In this document: piece after piece, positions 27,521-35,689 of the stretch
How the letters are laid out: every line of letters starts with the position of its first letter
How positions within the stretch are numbered: position 1 is the stretch's first letter
From: Marinobacter confluentis
GTDB taxonomy: Bacteria > Pseudomonadota > Gammaproteobacteria > Pseudomonadales > Oleiphilaceae
Assembly (NCBI RefSeq): GCF_004785685.1
Contig: NZ_SRPF01000002.1
Location: 682,001 to 746,000, forward strand
DNA: 64,000 nucleotides
Direction: 5' to 3'
The notes under the pieces: model-generated
What the model saw: the letters and a program-made list of their open reading frames with translations, nothing else
What the model was told of the DNA's origin: nothing
The model's database searches: none
Made by a program: the position numbers and the translations under genes

Positions 27521-28192
27521 GTGGAATTTCAGTTTCAGTTCGACTGGCAAGCGGCCATCGACTCGATCCCTTTCCTGATCGAAGGGATTCCCTACACCCT
27601 GATGATTTCGTTCGGCGGCCTGATTATCGGCTTTGGCCTGGGCATCTTTTTTGGCCTGCTGAGCATCAACAAGAACTGGTTCCTGCGCTGGCCTGCCACG
27701 GCCTACATCGAAATATTCCGTGGCACGCCTATTCTCGTGCAGGTGCTGTTCATCTTCTACGGCTTACCGGATTTGATTGGCGCTCCCATTGAGCCGCTAA
27801 CCGCCGGTATTGCCGCCATTGCCCTGAACTCCGGCGCCTACATTTCGGAAGTGGTTCGCGGTGGCGTGCAATCCATCGACAAGGGCCAGACCGAAGCCGG
27901 GCTCTCGCTTGGGCTGTCCCGCAATCAGACTTTCTGGTCCATCGTATGGCCCCAGGCCTTCCGCCGGATGATTCCACCACTGGGCAACCAGGCCATCGTC
28001 AGCATCAAGGACACATCTCTGTTCTCGGTCATCGGCGTGGGTGAACTTGTGCGCCAGGGCCAGATCTACATTGCCAATACCTTCACCGCGTTCGAGGTGT
28101 ATTTTGTGGTGGCCATTCTGTACCTGTGCATCACCCTGACACTGTCCATCATCCTCCGCTTCGTCGAGCGGCGCGGACTTGCTTCTGTCTGA
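27521..28192 (+). CDS. Polar amino-acid ABC transporter, permease
   Basis: A 223-aa HisM/GlnP-type permease with about five membrane helices. The ATPase-coupling EAA loop reads [33 protein letters not shown]. An [13 protein letters not shown] motif is characteristic of the amino-acid family. It starts with GTG at 27521 preceded by GGAG. A single permease gene implies a homodimeric channel. Confidence 0.93.
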   Translation: MEFQFQFDWQAAIDSIPFLIEGIPYTLMISFGGLIIGFGLGIFFGLLSINKNWFLRWPATAYIEIFRGTPILVQVLFIFYGLPDLIGAPIEPLTAGIAAIALNSGAYISEVVRGGVQSIDKGQTEAGLSLGLSRNQTFWSIVWPQAFRRMIPPLGNQAIVSIKDTSLFSVIGVGELVRQGQIYIANTFTAFEVYFVVAILYLCITLTLSIILRFVERRGLASV

Positions 28193-28205
28193 AGGAATTC
28201 TGATC

Positions 28206-28952
28206 ATGACTGATATTGTGAACATGAAGGGCATGAACAAGTATTTCGGCCCGTTGCATGTCCTCAAGGAAATTGACCTGACGGTTGCCAAGGGCGAAGT
28301 AGTCGTGGTGATTGGCGCCAGCGGCTCGGGAAAATCCACGTTGATCCGCTGCGTGAACGGCCTTGAAGAATTCGAGTCCGGCGAGCTGACGGTAGACGGC
28401 CACCCGCTGGCACCCAGAAGCGGCAACCCGCAGTCCCTGGCGGAAATCCGCAAGGAAGTGGGCATGGTGTTCCAGCAGTTCAACCTGTTCCCACATCTGA
28501 CGGTGAAACAGAACATCATGCTGGCCCCGAAGAAAGTGAAAGACGCCTCACAAAGCGAGGCCAGTGAGATAGCTGAGCGGTTGCTGAACCGCGTGGGTAT
28601 AGGAAACCAGGCGGACAAGTACCCCACGCACCTGTCCGGCGGCCAGCAACAGCGGGTGGCGATCGCTCGCGCCCTGGCCATGGACCCCAGGTTGATGCTG
28701 TTCGACGAACCCACGTCAGCCCTTGACCCGGAAATGATCGGTGAAGTGCTGGACGTGATGCGTGAACTGGCAAAAGAAGGCATGACCATGATGGTGGTCA
28801 CTCACGAAATGGGCTTCGCCCGGGAAGTGGCGGACCGGGTTATCTACATTCATGAAGGCAGGATTGTGGAAGAAGGAAAACCCGCCGACGTTTTTGATAA
28901 TCCACAGAACGAGCGGACCCAGGCGTTTCTTTCGAGGGTATTGGCGCACTGA
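28206..28952 (+). CDS. Polar amino-acid ABC transporter, ATP-binding protein
   Basis: A 248-aa GlnQ/HisP-type ATPase. Walker [10 protein letters not shown], signature LSGGQQQR, Walker [15 protein letters not shown] and the switch [19 protein letters not shown] are all intact. The start is the ATG at 28206, 13 bp after the permease stop. It closes the binding protein/permease/ATPase operon. Confidence 0.95.
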   Translation: MTDIVNMKGMNKYFGPLHVLKEIDLTVAKGEVVVVIGASGSGKSTLIRCVNGLEEFESGELTVDGHPLAPRSGNPQSLAEIRKEVGMVFQQFNLFPHLTVKQNIMLAPKKVKDASQSEASEIAERLLNRVGIGNQADKYPTHLSGGQQQRVAIARALAMDPRLMLFDEPTSALDPEMIGEVLDVMRELAKEGMTMMVVTHEMGFAREVADRVIYIHEGRIVEEGKPADVFDNPQNERTQAFLSRVLAH

Positions 28953-28971
28953 CGGTAATTGGCGAGTAACT

Positions 28972-29628
28972 TTGACTAAAAGATTTTCGGGACTGCGGTT
29001 ATTTATCCCACTGACGCTGCTGCTAATGCTGGTTGCGTGCAGTGACCCACCACCTGCCTATCAATCCCTGGGGCGGGATGCCGTGGTACTGGCCTTTGGG
29101 GACAGCGTCACCCACGGCACTGGAGCCCAGGCGGGAGAAGACTTCCCCACGCTGCTGGCCCGGGATACCGGGTGGCAGGTGGTCAACGCCGGAATACCCG
29201 GCGACACTGCCGAAAAAGCCCGGGGACGAATTGGGGGACTGCTACAGGAGCACGATCCGGAACTGGTCATCGTTGAGCTGGGTGGCAATGATTTTCTGCG
29301 GCGCCAGCCGGCAACGCAGGTAAAGGAACATCTGCGGGAAATTATCAACGCTGTGCGCGATTACGGCGCCCTTCCCGTGCTGGTGGCGGTCCCGGAATTC
29401 TCCGTGATCAGCGCCACCGTCGGCAGCCTGTCAGACTCACCCATTTACGAGGAACTGGCCGCAGAAGAAAGCATCCTGCTAATAGACGATGTTTTTTCAG
29501 AAGTGCTCTCCGAAGAACGCCTGAGGGCCGACCGGATTCACCCGAACGCGCAGGGCTATCGGCAACTGGCTGACGGCATTGCCGAGGCGCTCACCGAGGC
29601 AGGACTTAAAAACCAGATCGCACCTTGA
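28972..29628 (+). CDS. GDSL-family arylesterase / TesA-like lipoprotein
   Basis: A 218-aa hydrolase with all SGNH blocks: AFGDSVTHGTG (Ser), NAGIPGD (Gly), ELGGNDFLRR (Asn) and DRIHPNAQGYRQLAD (Asp/His). The N-terminus LFIPLTLLLMLVACSD has a lipobox LVAC, so it is probably lipid-anchored, unlike soluble TesA. The only start that keeps the signal peptide and does not run into the ATPase gene is TTG at 28972; the internal ATG at 29026 would remove the signal. It is 19 bp downstream of the transporter and could be a fourth operon member by position only. Confidence 0.85.
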   Translation: MTKRFSGLRLFIPLTLLLMLVACSDPPPAYQSLGRDAVVLAFGDSVTHGTGAQAGEDFPTLLARDTGWQVVNAGIPGDTAEKARGRIGGLLQEHDPELVIVELGGNDFLRRQPATQVKEHLREIINAVRDYGALPVLVAVPEFSVISATVGSLSDSPIYEELAAEESILLIDDVFSEVLSEERLRADRIHPNAQGYRQLADGIAEALTEAGLKNQIAP

Positions 29629-29630
29629 GT

Positions 29631-30161
29631 TCAAGCAATATCTTTCAGTTGTGCGCTTACCCCAGGATCAACCCGGTCCGCTTCCCGCGCCAGGTTAACA
29701 CTCATCGCCACCTGCGCTACGCTCATCAAATCATGCGGAATATCCCGTTTCTGCCTATCGGAGAACCAGGACAGCACGTCCGCAAGATGCCATATACCCG
29801 CTGCTCCCTCATGAATCGGTAAAGGGAAGCTGGCCAGGTTGGTCTGGATAAGTTTCCTCATATTCTGTCTGGAAAATGCCAACAGCCTTGCCATCTCCGA
29901 AATACCGACGAGATCGGGCCCGGCTTCTACCAACTTCGCTTCTGGCACAGCCATTTTTACATCGCGCAATGCAGTCATAAGCGCCGCCTCAGCAGATTCT
30001 GCTTCACGGCTTAAGTTCAGTGCCAGGCGGCCTTTCTGGCCAAGACCAATAATTGCGTCATCACAGCCGGCTTCAAACAACCGCGCTTCCAGTGTCTCTG
30101 AGTCGATTAATTCGGGCACTGCGAAGGTCAATGTAAAATCGAAGTCACTGGTCACTTTCAT
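29631..30161 (-). CDS. HTH DNA-binding protein, antitoxin-like partner of the upstream gene
   Basis: A 176-aa protein. The N-terminal half (FTLTFAVP..., EARLFEAGCDDAIIGLGQKGRLALNLSREA) is an alpha/beta domain, and the second half holds a helix-turn-helix (LVGISEMARLLAFSRQNMRKLIQTN, about residues 84-108) and a winged segment (FPLPIHEGAAGIWHLADVLSWF). The preceding gene overlaps by 17 bp. GAGAGG abuts the ATG at 30161, so the GTG at 30155 may be the true start. I infer an autoregulating antitoxin acting on the 34-bp palindrome. No experimental family function is known to me. Confidence 0.65.
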   Translation of the reverse strand: MKVTSDFDFTLTFAVPELIDSETLEARLFEAGCDDAIIGLGQKGRLALNLSREAESAEAALMTALRDVKMAVPEAKLVEAGPDLVGISEMARLLAFSRQNMRKLIQTNLASFPLPIHEGAAGIWHLADVLSWFSDRQKRDIPHDLMSVAQVAMSVNLAREADRVDPGVSAQLKDIA

Positions 30162-30426
30162 CCTCTCTCGTCAGATCCGCTAGCCCAGAGCAGTTATCCA
30201 CGATTCGACGAATCTGCCGGGCATGATTTCCAGCATTTCTGGGAGTGCTCCAGATGCTGGCAACACAGAACTCTCCGCATCTGCACTGTGAATCATTAGC
30301 AGGGCAATACATCCGGCCCCAGGCGTGGCCACTCCGCATTTCTATCCGCCAGCCGTTTTCCTCGGCATAAACCAGGGCAGCCTCAATCTCTTTGTCTTTG
30401 TGACGTCTACGGACCATTTCGGCCAT
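30145..30426 (-). CDS. Small HicA-like protein with a cysteine cluster (toxin candidate)
   Basis: About 93 aa. Following VRRRHKDKEIEAALVYAEENGWRIE, the motif RSGHAWGRMYCP recalls the catalytic His loop of HicA-type RNA-binding toxins. It then has four closely spaced cysteines (YCPANDSQCRCGEFC) that could bind zinc, and NAGNHARQIRRIVDNC. The TTG at 30465 lies inside the palindrome and is an unlikely start; ATG 30426 or 30417 is better. The overlap with the HTH gene and small size suggest a toxin-antitoxin pair (inference). Confidence 0.6.
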   Translation of the reverse strand: MAEMVRRRHKDKEIEAALVYAEENGWRIEMRSGHAWGRMYCPANDSQCRCGEFCVASIWSTPRNAGNHARQIRRIVDNCSGLADLTREDESDQ

Positions 30427-30441
30427 TCCATAGCCTATAGT

Positions 30442-30475
30442 ATAGGCCAGGTTGTCATATGACAACCTGGCCTAT
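30442..30475. promoter_or_regulatory. Perfect 34-bp palindrome upstream of the TA-like pair
   Basis: ATAGGCCAGGTTGTCAT followed by its exact reverse complement, centred at 30458/30459. A second smaller palindrome CCTATAGTATAGG (30434-30446) overlaps it. On the minus strand TTGTCA and TATACT lie within these elements, so promoter and operator probably coincide. Confidence 0.75.
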
Positions 30476-30514
30476 CCAATTAGTCTCAAATGTCGTTTCT
30501 AAATCAGGGGGGAT

Positions 30515-30805
30515 TTAACTACCGACTATCACCGACCCAGACCCAATCGTCACACCCCCACAGGTAATGGCACCACCAGTTACCGCGGCAGGTATGCCGT
30601 CAATCATCACGGTGCCGGAACCTGCGGCAATGGCGCGGGGGTGAGGCGGGTGCTTGGGTTTGGAATGAGGCGCCAGGGGGTCACCTACACGGGCGACAGG
30701 CTTGCCGTCGACCATGACCGTGGGGGAACCGGCAATTACGGGTGTGGGCGGAAATCCCTGGTGCTCTGTACCCAGGTCGCCAAGAAGAACAATGGCTTTG
30801 CTCAT
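30515..30805 (-). CDS. PAAR-domain protein (type VI secretion spike tip)
   Basis: A 96-aa protein made almost entirely of a PAAR fold, with repeating GxxxxxGxPTVMVDGKPVARVGD and GSGTVMIDGIPAAVTGGAITCGG hairpins. These sharpen VgrG spikes and can carry effectors. It has no C-terminal effector extension. AAGGATG precedes the ATG at 30805. No vgrG, tss genes or immunity gene lies nearby, so it is an orphan PAAR. Confidence 0.9.
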   Translation of the reverse strand: MSKAIVLLGDLGTEHQGFPPTPVIAGSPTVMVDGKPVARVGDPLAPHSKPKHPPHPRAIAAGSGTVMIDGIPAAVTGGAITCGGVTIGSGSVIVGS

Positions 30806-30945
30806 ATCGCATCCTTTGCGTTGCATTCATCCGTGTTTGAATCCCCCATAATATACTGCCAGGGCCCCTTAGCCAAATCACAGCACTGGCGACAGGCACC
30901 CCGTGACCAGTATCATTGGCACCCTGAATTCCTAGGAGGCCCTCC

Positions 30946-32295
30946 ATGCGCAACGCCGATCTCATCGCCCGCGATATCAAGTCCGTCTGGCATCCCTGTA
31001 CCCAGATGAAGGATTACGAAACCCTGGGGCCGGTGCCCGTCAAGCGGGGCAGTGGCGTCTGGCTGGAAGACTTCGACGGCAACCGGTATATCGATGCCGT
31101 GAGTTCCTGGTGGGTCAACCTCTTCGGCCACGCCAACCCCCGCATCAATGAGGCCATCCAGAAACAGATCGGCGAATTGGAACACGTGATCATGGCAGGC
31201 TTCACCCATGAACCCGTGGTGAATCTGTCTGAGCGCCTGATTGAGGTCACACCGGACGGCCTGTCCAAGTGCTTCTACGCCGACAACGGATCGTCTGCCG
31301 TCGAGTGTGCCCTGAAGATGAGCTATCACTACTGGAAAAACCACGGCAAGCCGACCAAGAAGAATTTCGTCAACCTGAGCAACAGCTACCACGGTGAAAC
31401 CCTGGGCGCCCTGGCACTGGGCGACGTGCCACTCTATAAGGAAACCTACGCGCCGCTGCTGATGGAAGTCATCACCGCTCCATCCCCGGACGCCTACAAC
31501 AAGGAAGCCGGCGAAACCGACGAGGACTACGCACTGCGGCAGTTCGAAGCCATGGAAAAGATCCTGGCGGAGAAACACGACGAAATCTGCGCCGTGGTCA
31601 CCGAGCCGCTAATCCAGTGCGCCGGCGGTATGCGCATGCATCACCCGATTTACCACACCAAACTGCGCGAAGCCTGTGACCGTTATGGCGTTCACCTGAT
31701 TGCCGACGAAATCGCCGTAGGCTTTGGCCGCACCGGGACCCTGTTTGCCTCCGAGCAGTCGAACATCACGCCAGATTTCATGTGCCTGTCCAAGGGACTG
31801 ACCGCCGGTTACCTGCCCTTGTCCGTGGTGGTCACCACCGATGACGTTTTCAACGCCTTCTACGACGACTACGAAACCCTGAAAGCGTTCCTGCATTCCC
31901 ACAGCTACACCGGCAACCCCATCGGCTGCGCCGTGGCACTGGCAACACTGGACATCTTTCGCGACGATAACGTGATTGAGAACAACAAGCGCCTGAGCCA
32001 GGTGATGGGCGAATCTGTGGCCCACCTGGCTGACCATCCCCACGTTGGCGATGTCCGCCAGACAGGCATGACCCTGGCCGTGGAAATGGTCAAAAACAAA
32101 GCCACCAAAGAGCCATTCCCGTTTGCAGAACGGCGCGGCATGCGGGTATTCAAACACGCCCTGACCCGCGAAGCCCTGCTGCGCCCCCTGGGCAACGTGA
32201 GCTACTTCATGCCGCCTTATGTCATCACCGAGGAGCAGATCCGCCACCTTGGGCAGGTGCTGACCGAAGGCATCGACATCGCGACCAGGGACTGA
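30946..32295 (+). CDS. bioA: Adenosylmethionine-8-amino-7-oxononanoate aminotransferase (BioA)
   Basis: PLP enzyme of biotin synthesis that aminates KAPA to DAPA using SAM as donor. The 449-aa protein has IKSVWHPCTQMKDYE, DAVSSWWVNLFGHANPRIN, NSYHGETLGALALG, LIADEIAVGFGRTGT and the Schiff-base region FMCLSKGLTAGYLPLS. The TQMKDY and SSWWVN elements distinguish BioA from other class III aminotransferases. AGGAGG precedes the ATG. Other bio genes are not adjacent; the next gene is rsmE, 10 bp downstream. Confidence 0.94.
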   Translation: MRNADLIARDIKSVWHPCTQMKDYETLGPVPVKRGSGVWLEDFDGNRYIDAVSSWWVNLFGHANPRINEAIQKQIGELEHVIMAGFTHEPVVNLSERLIEVTPDGLSKCFYADNGSSAVECALKMSYHYWKNHGKPTKKNFVNLSNSYHGETLGALALGDVPLYKETYAPLLMEVITAPSPDAYNKEAGETDEDYALRQFEAMEKILAEKHDEICAVVTEPLIQCAGGMRMHHPIYHTKLREACDRYGVHLIADEIAVGFGRTGTLFASEQSNITPDFMCLSKGLTAGYLPLSVVVTTDDVFNAFYDDYETLKAFLHSHSYTGNPIGCAVALATLDIFRDDNVIENNKRLSQVMGESVAHLADHPHVGDVRQTGMTLAVEMVKNKATKEPFPFAERRGMRVFKHALTREALLRPLGNVSYFMPPYVITEEQIRHLGQVLTEGIDIATRD

Positions 32296-32305
32296 GCCAA
32301 CCACC

Positions 32306-33040
32306 ATGCGCATCCCCCGCATCTTCACCGACTCGCCGCTGACTGTTGGCAGCCGGTGCGACCTGGACGACAACGCGGCCAACCACACAGGCCGCGTTCT
32401 GCGCATGCAGGCGGGGCAATCACTGCTGCTGTTCAACGGCAACGGCAATGACTACACCGCCACGATTACCGAAGCAGGCAAGAAACGGGTCGAAGTCGAG
32501 GTTGAAAGTGCCGCACCCAACCTCACCGAATCCAACCTCGAGATCGTCCTCGGCCAGACCCTCTCCAAAGGCGACCGCATGGACTACGCGGTACAGAAAG
32601 CCGTGGAAATGGGCGTCACCCGCATTGTCCCCCTGGCCACCGAACGCTCCGAAGTCAAACTCAAAGGCGACCGTGAAGACAAACGCCTGCGCCACTGGCG
32701 CCAGGTCGCCATCAGCGCCGCCGAACAATGCGGCCGCGCAAAGGTACCGGACATACTCCCGGTCATGACCCTACCCGACTGGTTCAACCACGCCGGCGAC
32801 TGCGACCTGCGCCTGGTAATGCACCACCGCACAGAGCAGTCGTTAGACTCGATGAACAGACCCACCCGAATCGCCCTGATGATCGGCCCCGAAGGCGGGT
32901 TAAGCCAGGACGAGATCGCCGCTGCTGAAACAGCCGGTTTTTTACCGGTAGCACTGGGACCAAGAGTCCTGAGAACAGAAACCGCCCCCGTAGCAGCCAT
33001 GGCCCTGTGCCAGTGGCTCTGGGGCGACATCGGATACTAG
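32306..33040 (+). CDS. rsmE: 16S rRNA (uracil1498-N3)-methyltransferase RsmE
   Basis: SPOUT-class methyltransferase, 244 aa. It has an N-terminal PUA-like domain (MRIPRIFTDSPL, NHTGRVLRMQAGQ), then GQTLSKGDRMDYAVQKAVEMGVTRIVPL and the C-terminal trefoil knot with MIGPEGGLSQDEI and LGPRVLRTETAPVAA. The order and length match RsmE. It is cotranscribed with bioA by spacing (10 bp), but no strong Shine-Dalgarno is seen before its ATG. Confidence 0.95.
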   Translation: MRIPRIFTDSPLTVGSRCDLDDNAANHTGRVLRMQAGQSLLLFNGNGNDYTATITEAGKKRVEVEVESAAPNLTESNLEIVLGQTLSKGDRMDYAVQKAVEMGVTRIVPLATERSEVKLKGDREDKRLRHWRQVAISAAEQCGRAKVPDILPVMTLPDWFNHAGDCDLRLVMHHRTEQSLDSMNRPTRIALMIGPEGGLSQDEIAAAETAGFLPVALGPRVLRTETAPVAAMALCQWLWGDIGY

Positions 33041-33160
33041 CCACTCCGACCGTAACGCCGTCTCAGCCCGGCACGGCAGTCATTGACAGGGGCGGGGCCG
33101 ACCAACATGATCCGTGTGCAGTTATAGCGCCGTTAAGGACAACTCCGAAGTCGGGGCTGT

Positions 33161-33266
33161 ATTACGGGGAGAGGCTTCCAAAACTGTGCGGAGCCAAGGA
33201 TGGCGGAGCCCAAGCGTCACATGGATTTGCCGCAAGGAGCGTGTTTTGGAAGCCTCTCCCCGTAAT
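33161..33266 (+). repeat. Long-stem intergenic hairpin element, copy R3
   Basis: Perfect 24-bp inverted arms (33161-33184 and 33243-33266) enclose a core with GGAGCCAAGGATGGCGGAGC, CCAAGCGTCACATGGATT and CGCAAGGAGCG. The core matches R2. It lies between rsmE and the DUF445 gene, 35 bp before the DUF445 start codon. Confidence 0.85.
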
Positions 33267-33301
33267 GTAGCAAACTCCAGACCATAAAAAGCGAACACCG
33301 G

Positions 33302-34531
33302 ATGACAAGCCTGCTAAGCAATCAAGAATTCTGGCAATACCTCAGCATCCCCGTCATTGCCGCCCTGATCGGCTGGACCACCAACTGGCTGGCCATCAAA
33401 ATGACCTTCTACCCGCTGGAATTCGTCGGCAAACCACCCCTGCTTGGCTGGCAAGGCATCATCCCCTCAAAAGCCCGGAAAATGGCCGCCATTAGCGTTG
33501 ACGCCACCATCTCCAAGATTGGCACCGTGCGGGAAATCTTCCAGCAGATCGACCCCAAAGTACTCGCGGCCCACATTATCAGCACCGTCGAACCGCGCAC
33601 CGAAGAATACGTCGACGAACTCATGCTGCAGGAATATCCCACCTTCTGGGAAAACCTGCCCGCCTCCGCCCGCAGAATGGTGTACGACCGGGTACGCAAA
33701 TCCACCCCGCACCTGGTGGACAATCTGGTCGACGACGTATCGGACAATATCGAAGACCTGCTGGACATCAAAGGCATGGTCATCGACCGCCTGGCCAAAG
33801 ACAAACGCCTGCTCAACCGGATATTCCTAGAATGCGGCGAAGTGGAATTCCGCTTTATCGTCAACTCCGGCTTCTACTTCGGCTTCCTGTTCGGCCTGAT
33901 CCAGATGACCGTCTGGTACTTTTACCAGAGCTGGTGGGTGCTTCCCTTCTTCGGCCTGCTGGTCGGCTACGCCACCAACTGGATTGCCCTGAACGTCATC
34001 TTCCGGCCCCTGCACGAGAAAAAAGTCGGCCCATTCAGGCTGCAGGGGCTGTTCCTGAAGCGCCAGCAGGAAGTGGCGGAATCTTTCTGCCACATAGTGA
34101 CCCATGAAATCCTGACCGTAGGCAACATCATCAACGCCATTATGGACGGCCCCAAAGGGGACCGTGCCAGCAACATGGTCAAAAAACACATCAAGCCCCT
34201 GGTGGATGAGACCGCCGGGCTCGGCAAGGCACTGACCCAGGTTGCCTTCGGCCCCACCGGCTTCGCCACCCTGAAGAGCCAGGTTGGCGAGAAAGCGCTG
34301 GAAATTTCCCGGGTTTCCTTCAATAACCCGGTGTTTGAAACCGATCGCGCAAAAGCCGTGGAATCCATCATGGTAGAGCGGATGATTGCCCTGTCTTCTG
34401 AAGAATTCCAGGACCTGCTACGCCCCTGTTTCCAGGAAGATGAGATCAAATTGATCCTGGTGGGCGCCTTCCTCGGCTTTACCGCTGGTGTTGGCCAGCT
34501 TGTTTTCGTCTTTGGCGGGTCAGTTTTTTAG
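33302..34531 (+). CDS. DUF445 family membrane protein
   Basis: A 409-aa protein with hydrophobic segments at the N-terminus (WQYLSIPVIAALIGWTTNWLAIKMTF), in the middle (YFGFLFGLIQMTVWYFYQSWWVLPFFGLLVGYATNWIAL) and at the C-terminus. The twice-repeated GWTTNWLAIKM / GYATNWIALNV motif is the family hallmark. Function is unknown for the family. The neighbours (rsmE, HDOD protein) give no specific clue. The start ATG lies just beyond repeat R3 with no strong Shine-Dalgarno. Confidence 0.85.
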   Translation: MTSLLSNQEFWQYLSIPVIAALIGWTTNWLAIKMTFYPLEFVGKPPLLGWQGIIPSKARKMAAISVDATISKIGTVREIFQQIDPKVLAAHIISTVEPRTEEYVDELMLQEYPTFWENLPASARRMVYDRVRKSTPHLVDNLVDDVSDNIEDLLDIKGMVIDRLAKDKRLLNRIFLECGEVEFRFIVNSGFYFGFLFGLIQMTVWYFYQSWWVLPFFGLLVGYATNWIALNVIFRPLHEKKVGPFRLQGLFLKRQQEVAESFCHIVTHEILTVGNIINAIMDGPKGDRASNMVKKHIKPLVDETAGLGKALTQVAFGPTGFATLKSQVGEKALEISRVSFNNPVFETDRAKAVESIMVERMIALSSEEFQDLLRPCFQEDEIKLILVGAFLGFTAGVGQLVFVFGGSVF

Positions 34532-34645
34532 AAAACAACGTAAAACAAGCGGTTGTGACCGTGGCAGAACCGAAGTGACGCTCTATACTGCATAGACAGG
34601 GACGATGCAGTTCCCGGACATTCGTTCACTTCCCGGAGGCAAAGG

Positions 34646-35689
34646 ATGCCAGGCTTATTTTCCTGGTTTACGGCGAAATTCTCGCCACGCACTTCTGTGG
34701 CGGCCCAGCCCAGCCCTCGCCTGTTAAACCCCACCGGAAGGCCTGGGCTGACATATGAAGCTGCTCAGCAGCCGTCCACCCTCGAGCTGGAAAAACATCT
34801 CTTCTGCTGGCTGCTGGACGCGCCGCCGGCAGCACTTACCCGTGAGCAGGACAGTGGCGCCCAGTCGATACTCCATACCCTGGAACAGCGCATCCACCGG
34901 CAGACGCTGGACGAGCTGCCGCGTCGACCGATGACACTGCCCATGCTGACCCGTGCGCTGTCCGACGAAAAAACCGACCGTAAAGAGCTGGCTGAAATCA
35001 TCCTCAGCGACCCGGCGCTGACCGATCAGCTCTTGCATGTGGCCAACAGCCCATTGTTCCGCACCGGCGACAAGCCCATTGAGTCTGTGGACCAGGCAGT
35101 TTTCCGCCTGGGCCTTAACGGCATCCGCAACGTGATTTCAGCCGCGGTGATGCGGCCCATGATGGCCGCCCGTAACAGCCGTGAAGCCCTTTTTGCACAA
35201 CGGGTCTGGCGTTGGGGGCTGACCTGCGCCAAAGCGGCGGAACTGGTCTCGGCACTCAGGGAAAAAGACAGCAGCCTGTACTTTATGACCGGGCTGCTGC
35301 CGGCCCTGTCCTATATCACCCTGCGGCGGGAATTACAGCGTATCTGTCGCTCGGCACCGCAACCGTTTGAACCGTCTCCCAGCCTTACACATCAGGCCTT
35401 GTCACGTTTTCAGTGGGCGACTGCCCAGGTGCTGGCCAATGAATGGAATCTGGAACCGGAATACCACGCGCGCCTGATGGAAGCCGAGCGGCCCACACCA
35501 AACCAGACCCACGCGCCTCTGAACGATGGCATCATCATTGGCACCCGAGAAATACTTCGTCATGCCCACCAGAAGAACATGGCAGAAGAAGACGTACTGA
35601 AACTGGTGCATATTCCACCCGACCAGTTTGTCCGGATACGGCGGATCATTCTTGACTCAATTGAAGCAGGGTCAAAAGCCAGGGCCTGA
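34646..35689 (+). CDS. HDOD-domain signalling protein
   Basis: A 347-aa cytosolic protein. The HDOD domain spans about residues 90-290 (LPRRPMTLPMLTRALSDEKTDRKELAEIILSDPALTDQLLHVANSP, RLGLNGIRNVISAAVMRPMM). The HD catalytic residues are absent as usual for HDOD proteins, which act in signalling or cyclic-di-GMP-related regulation. GGAGG precedes the ATG. Its 3' end overlaps the convergent YihY gene by 18 bp. Confidence 0.85.
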   Translation: MPGLFSWFTAKFSPRTSVAAQPSPRLLNPTGRPGLTYEAAQQPSTLELEKHLFCWLLDAPPAALTREQDSGAQSILHTLEQRIHRQTLDELPRRPMTLPMLTRALSDEKTDRKELAEIILSDPALTDQLLHVANSPLFRTGDKPIESVDQAVFRLGLNGIRNVISAAVMRPMMAARNSREALFAQRVWRWGLTCAKAAELVSALREKDSSLYFMTGLLPALSYITLRRELQRICRSAPQPFEPSPSLTHQALSRFQWATAQVLANEWNLEPEYHARLMEAERPTPNQTHAPLNDGIIIGTREILRHAHQKNMAEEDVLKLVHIPPDQFVRIRRIILDSIEAGSKARA

